Positions 60,545 through 64,000 of a stretch of DNA of 64,000 bases are shown here, piece after piece (the stretch's first letter is position 1; every line of letters starts with the position of its first letter). Made by a program: the position numbers and the translations under genes. The stretch spans positions 62,001 to 126,000 of the forward strand of contig JAJIRX010000158.1 in the NCBI GenBank assembly GCA_023853785.1, read 5' to 3'. The notes under the pieces are model-generated. The model did not search any database. It worked only from the letters and a program-made list of their open reading frames with translations, and had not been told where the DNA came from. The stretch comes from Psilocybe azurescens (taxonomy: Eukaryota; Basidiomycota; Agaricomycetes; Agaricales; Agrocybaceae).

Positions 60545-60617
60545 CTGGGGGTATGTGTCCTGGAAATTTTGATTAATGGATGTGTTCTCGATGAGACACA
60601 AATAAAATACGGACGCG
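60545..60617 (-). CDS. Two small exons linking the codon ladder to the HET exon
   Basis: Exon CGCGTCC (60,617-60,611) and exon GACACATACCCCCAG (60,559-60,545). They are separated by a 51-nt GTATTT...CCAG intron and followed by a 57-nt GTATTT...CTGAC...CCCCCAG intron before the HET exon at 60,487. Together 7+15 nt plus the TG that opens the HET exon make eight codons (R V R H I P P V), which sets the upstream triplets exactly in phase 0. The joined reading continues INDVINKHIQNQLPIFLLD into the HET exon. Confidence 0.6.
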
Positions 60618-60691
60618 CTGGAGAATGCACAGCGTAAAAGCGGGTTAATCGAGTTAATGGCATGTGAGACAGGGCGAGCAACGTTACATAC

Positions 60692-62915
60692 TCGCTGACA
60701 ATTTGAAGGAAAAGGGAAAGAATCAGTGGGTGATGGAGAGCAGCAGTAAAAATGACGGACATGCTGAGAATACAACCGGTCGCATATTAGCCAGCCAATT
60801 TCTCAAAATATTTGACGGATTCACGTACTTGCTGAGGACACAAACCGGTCGCATTTCTGTCAGCTAATTACATAAAAGCTCGATGCATTCACGTACATAC
60901 TGAGGACACACACCGGTCACATTTTTGTCAGTCAATTCCTCAAAATACTCGATGCATTCATGTACTTCCTGAGGACAAACCGGTCGCATTTTTGTCGGTC
61001 AATTCCTCGGAATATTCAATGCATTCACGTACAATCTGAGGACACACACCGGTCGCATTTTTGTCAGTCAATCCCTCAAAATATTTGATGCATTCACGTA
61101 CTTGCTGAGGACACAAACCGGTCGCATTTTTGTCAGTCAATTCCTTAAAATATTTGATGCATTCACGTACTTGCTGAGGACACAAACCGGTCGCATTTTT
61201 GTCAGCTAATTCCATAAAAGCTCGATGCATTTACGTACATTCTGAAGACACAAACCGGTGGCAATTTTGTCAGTCAATCCCTCAAAATATTTGATGCATT
61301 CACGTACTTCCTGAGGACAAACCGGTCGCATTTTTGTCGGTCAATTCCTCGGAATATTCAATGCATTCACGTACAATCTGAGGACACAAACCGGTCGCAT
61401 TTTTGTCAGTCAATTGCTTAAAATATTTGATGCATTCACGTACTTGCTGAGGACACAAACCGGTCGCATTTTTGTCAGTCAATTTCATAAAATATTTGAT
61501 GCATTCACGTACTTTCTGAAGACACAAACCGGTCGCATTTTTGTCAGTCAATTCCTTAAAATATTTGATTCGTTCACGTACTTGCTGAGGACACAAACCA
61601 GTCGCATTTTTGTCAGTCAATTTCTTAAAATATTTGATGCATTCACGTACTTCCTGAGGACACAAACCGGTCGCATTTTTGTCCGTCAATTCCTTAAAAT
61701 ATTTGATGCATTCACGTACTTCCTGAGGACACAAACCGGTCGCATTTTTGTCAGTCAATTCCTTAAAATATTTGATTTGTTCACGTACTTGCTGAGGACA
61801 CAAACCGGTCGCATTTTTGTCAGTCAATTCCTTAAAATATTTGATTCGTTCACGTACTTGCTGAGGACACAAACCGGTCGCATTGTTGTCAGTCAATTTC
61901 TTAACATATTTGATGCATTCACATACAATCTGAGGACACAAACCGGTCGCATTTTTGTCAGTCAATTCCTCGGAATATTCAATGCATTCACGTACTTGCT
62001 GAGGACACAAACCGGTCGCATTTTTGTCAGTCGATTCCTCAAAATATTTGATGCATTCACGTACTCGCTAACGCCGGAAACCGATCGCATTTTTGTTAGT
62101 CAATCCCTCATAATATTTGATGCATTCACGTACAATCTGAGGACACACACCAGTCGCATTTTTGTCATTTAATTCATCAATATATCCGATGCATTCACGT
62201 ACAGTCTGAGGACACAAACCAGCCCCATTTTTGGTCAGTGAATTTCTCCAAATATTGGAGGGATTCACATACTTCCTAAGGACACCATTATCATATATTA
62301 TCATCAGTCCCCCTTCACTGCAATTCTGCGTCAATATTTCTTAAGTTTACACGTACCCGCTAATCCACCCTGTCACTAATGCATCATTCCAATATTTAAT
62401 TGCTTTACTCACAATCTAAGGATACAAAGATGGCATATTACTTTCAGAAAACAATTACACCTGAAATTAACTTTCTTACATACCGTCTGATGACAACAAC
62501 ATGGCAATGTGGCAGCATCTTATTAACGTATTTTTCCCAATCTTTGATTAAGTCGACATACGTCCTGAAGACCCAAAATGGTATGCATCATTTGTTGAAC
62601 ACCTGTAATATTCAAGTCGTTCACGCACAATCTGTGCAGGTACCAAATGCAATCAGTAATTTGAAACCTTATGGGTATCCTTAAACACAAGCCTCACCGT
62701 CTAATGACCAGACGAGATCCCATAATAAGTGAGCCACTCTCCCAATGTATTCAAAGTAGCTGATTACCTACATGCTAAGAAAACAGAAATTCAGAGCATG
62801 CTCTGTGATGAGGAGGACTTCATTGTCGATAAAGGTACGTACATCCTAAATTTGAGTTGCCAGTGCAAGGGGATTAACAATTATAATCCCTTTATTCTAT
62901 AACTTTACATACTGC
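60692..62915 (-). CDS. Ladder of 33 candidate single-codon (3-nt) exons upstream of the HET exon
   Basis: Triplets on the plus strand at 60692, 60761, 60829, 60897, 60966, 61033, 61102, 61171, 61239, 61308, 61375, 61444, 61513, 61582, 61651, 61720, 61789, 61858, 61927, 61996, 62065, 62134, 62203, 62273, 62357, 62413, 62484, 62562, 62629, 62698, 62772, 62843 and 62913. On the minus strand each is preceded by CAG or TAG and followed by GT (GTACG, GTATG, GTGAG, GTGCG, GTAGG; once GTACA and once a weak GTCCG at 60,760). Intervening introns run from 53 to 81 nt, mostly 66, with CTGAC/CTGAT branch-like sites. Read in the frame set by the HET exon, the first 15 codons give A D H T I D T I R E T I R Q I; the rest are mainly Gln, Glu and Ile. 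Splicing is inferred, not observed. Confidence 0.6.
60764..62290 (-). repeat. Tandem array of 69-bp units (23 codons if unspliced)
   Basis: About 22 units of 69 bp. The consensus on the minus strand contains AAGTACGTGAATGC, ATTGACTGACAAAAATGCG, ACCGGTTTGTGTCCTCAG. Unspliced, the unit encodes 23 residues (VRECIKYFKELTDKNATGLC plus PQQ) and stays open for 236 codons at 62,010-61,300. A two-base loss in two units (near 60,974 and 61,315) breaks that frame. A segment of about 341 bp, including those variant units and a CATAAAAGCTCGATGCAT variant, occurs twice in succession (about 60,840-61,180 and 61,181-61,520), a higher-order duplication. Beyond 62,290 units continue to 62,915 but diverge strongly. 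Confidence 0.9.
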
Positions 62916-62982
62916 CTGGTGATAAAATAAAGGCGAATCATGATTAAAACTTTTCTTTAGAATTCGGGGACAAAATACTTAC

Positions 62983-63274
62983 CCATTGAATGACCCAGAC
63001 AGCATCATGATAAAAGCGACACAATCAGCATTGTATGCATCACTTATTCTTGGAGAAAACTACATGCATTCTGGAGTAGCACAGTTAGTATGTTGCTCTT
63101 GTTGAGAAAATCAGTTAACTTACAAACTACAATAACCATATCCCATTACGATCAAAAGTCTTCATCCTAAATACACAGAGATGTCGCTTACGTCCGTGTT
63201 CCACATCTATAGTGTAGATTTAGCAATAGACATTTCGTTAGTGGCTTGATTACATCGCTTACCCCTTGGAAGTT
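62983..63274 (-). CDS. Candidate 5' exons of the HET gene (12, 15, 3 and 77 nt)
   Basis: Following the same splice logic upstream: exon 63,274-63,263 (12 nt, AACTTCCAAGGG), intron 56 nt, exon 63,206-63,192 (15 nt, ATGTGGAACACGGAC), intron 65 nt, exon 63,126-63,124 (TTT), intron 64 nt, exon 63,059-62,983 (77 nt), then a GTAAGT intron of 67 nt to the first ladder triplet. Donors are GTAAG throughout and acceptors CAG or TAG. The 77-nt exon reads SPRISDAYNADCVAF in the frame of the small exons, but its last codons must be read one base shifted to enter the ladder in phase 0; a T4 run in it (CGCTTTTATC) is the likely place. The start codon upstream is unresolved. Confidence 0.4.
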
Positions 63275-63277
63275 CTG

Positions 63278-64000
63278 GTTCCAAAGTAGCATTGAATGGA
63301 TCGTCACATAAGAAGCTCGTCCTGGCTCACCGCTGAGGTCTCAGTGGTGGTTCGTTCTTTCAAAGGTGGACAGCAGTAAGAGGAAAAAACAGCTCGTTGT
63401 ACGGTCGAGTGTCCATTTAAACGTAGGCCTCCTCACGATAATCAAACTGACGTCTTTATTGCATCCATGTCACGGATAAGATTCTCGCATGAGCACCTCA
63501 AGCTTCCAGATACGTTCTAAGGAAGGTGTCACTTGTCAGGATAATTTTAACTCGGTGTCATTTGAGGAACCCTAGCCCCGTCCACGTTTCAAGCCCCTGG
63601 AGGAAGATCAATAGGATCAGTTGAAAAAGTGCTCAAGATCGGTTAGACAGCATATAAAATCTTCGGAGTAAGATATAACTAGAATACTTGGAAATCACTC
63701 GTCTTCTTGGTTTGTACGTATCGGGAAAAGTGCAGGTCATTTGACAAGATGCTGAAAGATAGGAAATTTCCGGAGATGAAGCAGGCTGTGGGATATAGAT
63801 ACGAAGAACGAAGTCAGGCCCAGCAAGCACCTTAGAATTCCTTGATGATTCCTTCTGCGTGTATGTTGACCCGTGCGCTGTAGAGATCGAGCGGGAGATT
63901 GGAGGCCGACCGGTAGCACTACAGTTCATCAAGAAACTTTGTTGAACTCCTCTTCCTATTTAAATACTGAGAATCACACCCCGAAAGGGGAAATAAATCG
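63278..64000. other. Unresolved 5' region of the HET gene / window edge
   Basis: A GTGAGC donor at 63,330 suggests one more exon upstream, and a minus-strand open frame lies at 63,420-63,331, but no start codon fits cleanly. The minus-strand frame 63,932-63,633 has no recognisable motif. Nothing else is supportable. Confidence 0.35.

Noticed and set aside
61414..62172. A 252-codon plus-strand open frame with a 23-residue repeat
   Set aside because: It is the antisense shadow of the 69-bp array. Splice signals and the link to the HET gene lie on the minus strand, and older units keep no plus-strand frame.
60764..62290. Possible CRISPR-like direct repeat array
   Set aside because: The whole 69-bp unit is repeated with no unique spacers beyond a 3-nt slot, and the genome is eukaryotic.

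Overview
The window comes from a filamentous basidiomycete, most likely an agaricomycete. The evidence is short GT-AG introns of 50-80 nt in every gene, a KDZ-type transposon with CxC5/CxC6 cysteine clusters, a basidiomycete-type fungal rhodopsin-domain protein, a HET-domain gene, and proteasome lid genes split by many small introns. No rRNA gene, tRNA gene or CRISPR array was found.

Layout. 1-16,500 is AT-rich, CpG-poor and transposon-dominated: a Tc1/mariner end remnant, a decayed low-complexity locus, a tRNA-like SINE candidate, a solo LTR with a 5-bp target duplication, a nearly 5-kb KDZ-type element with a broken CxC5/CxC6 gene, and a complete but dead Tc1 element. 16,500-21,600 holds gene debris and one small intact-looking gene. 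22,390-26,762 is the housekeeping core: RPN6 and RPN7, two 26S proteasome lid subunits, divergent on a 184-bp shared promoter. 28,490-29,803 is a fungal rhodopsin-domain membrane protein. 32,461-33,168 is a PD-(D/E)XK-like hypothetical gene. 33,350-53,630 is a duplication-rich zone. It contains two further RPN6 fragments (a third lies at 17.5-18.8 kb), two auxin-efflux-carrier fragments, an inverted pair of seven-helix membrane-protein paralogues, and a second Tc1 element. 54,660-56,530 is a broken phosphatidylserine decarboxylase (C2 type).

The most unusual feature is on the minus strand at 58,948-63,277. A HET-domain gene is preceded by an array of 69-bp units that grades into diverged units. 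Read as coding DNA it gives a 23-residue repeat. Read as gene structure, each unit is a complete intron (GTACG donor, CTGAC-like branch site, CAG/TAG acceptor) separated from the next by exactly three nucleotides. Thirty-three consecutive gaps are exactly 3 nt although the introns between them range from 53 to 81 nt. The triplets are in frame with the HET exon through two further small exons (7 and 15 nt) and spell a helix-like, Ile/Gln/Glu-rich segment. This suggests a ladder of single-codon exons made by tandem duplication of 'one codon plus one intron'.

A caution runs through the window. Several conserved genes (RPN6, RPN7, the HET gene) carry one-base frame breaks, most of them in homopolymer runs, so some apparent pseudogenes may reflect base-calling errors. 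The transposons and partial copies are genuinely decayed.
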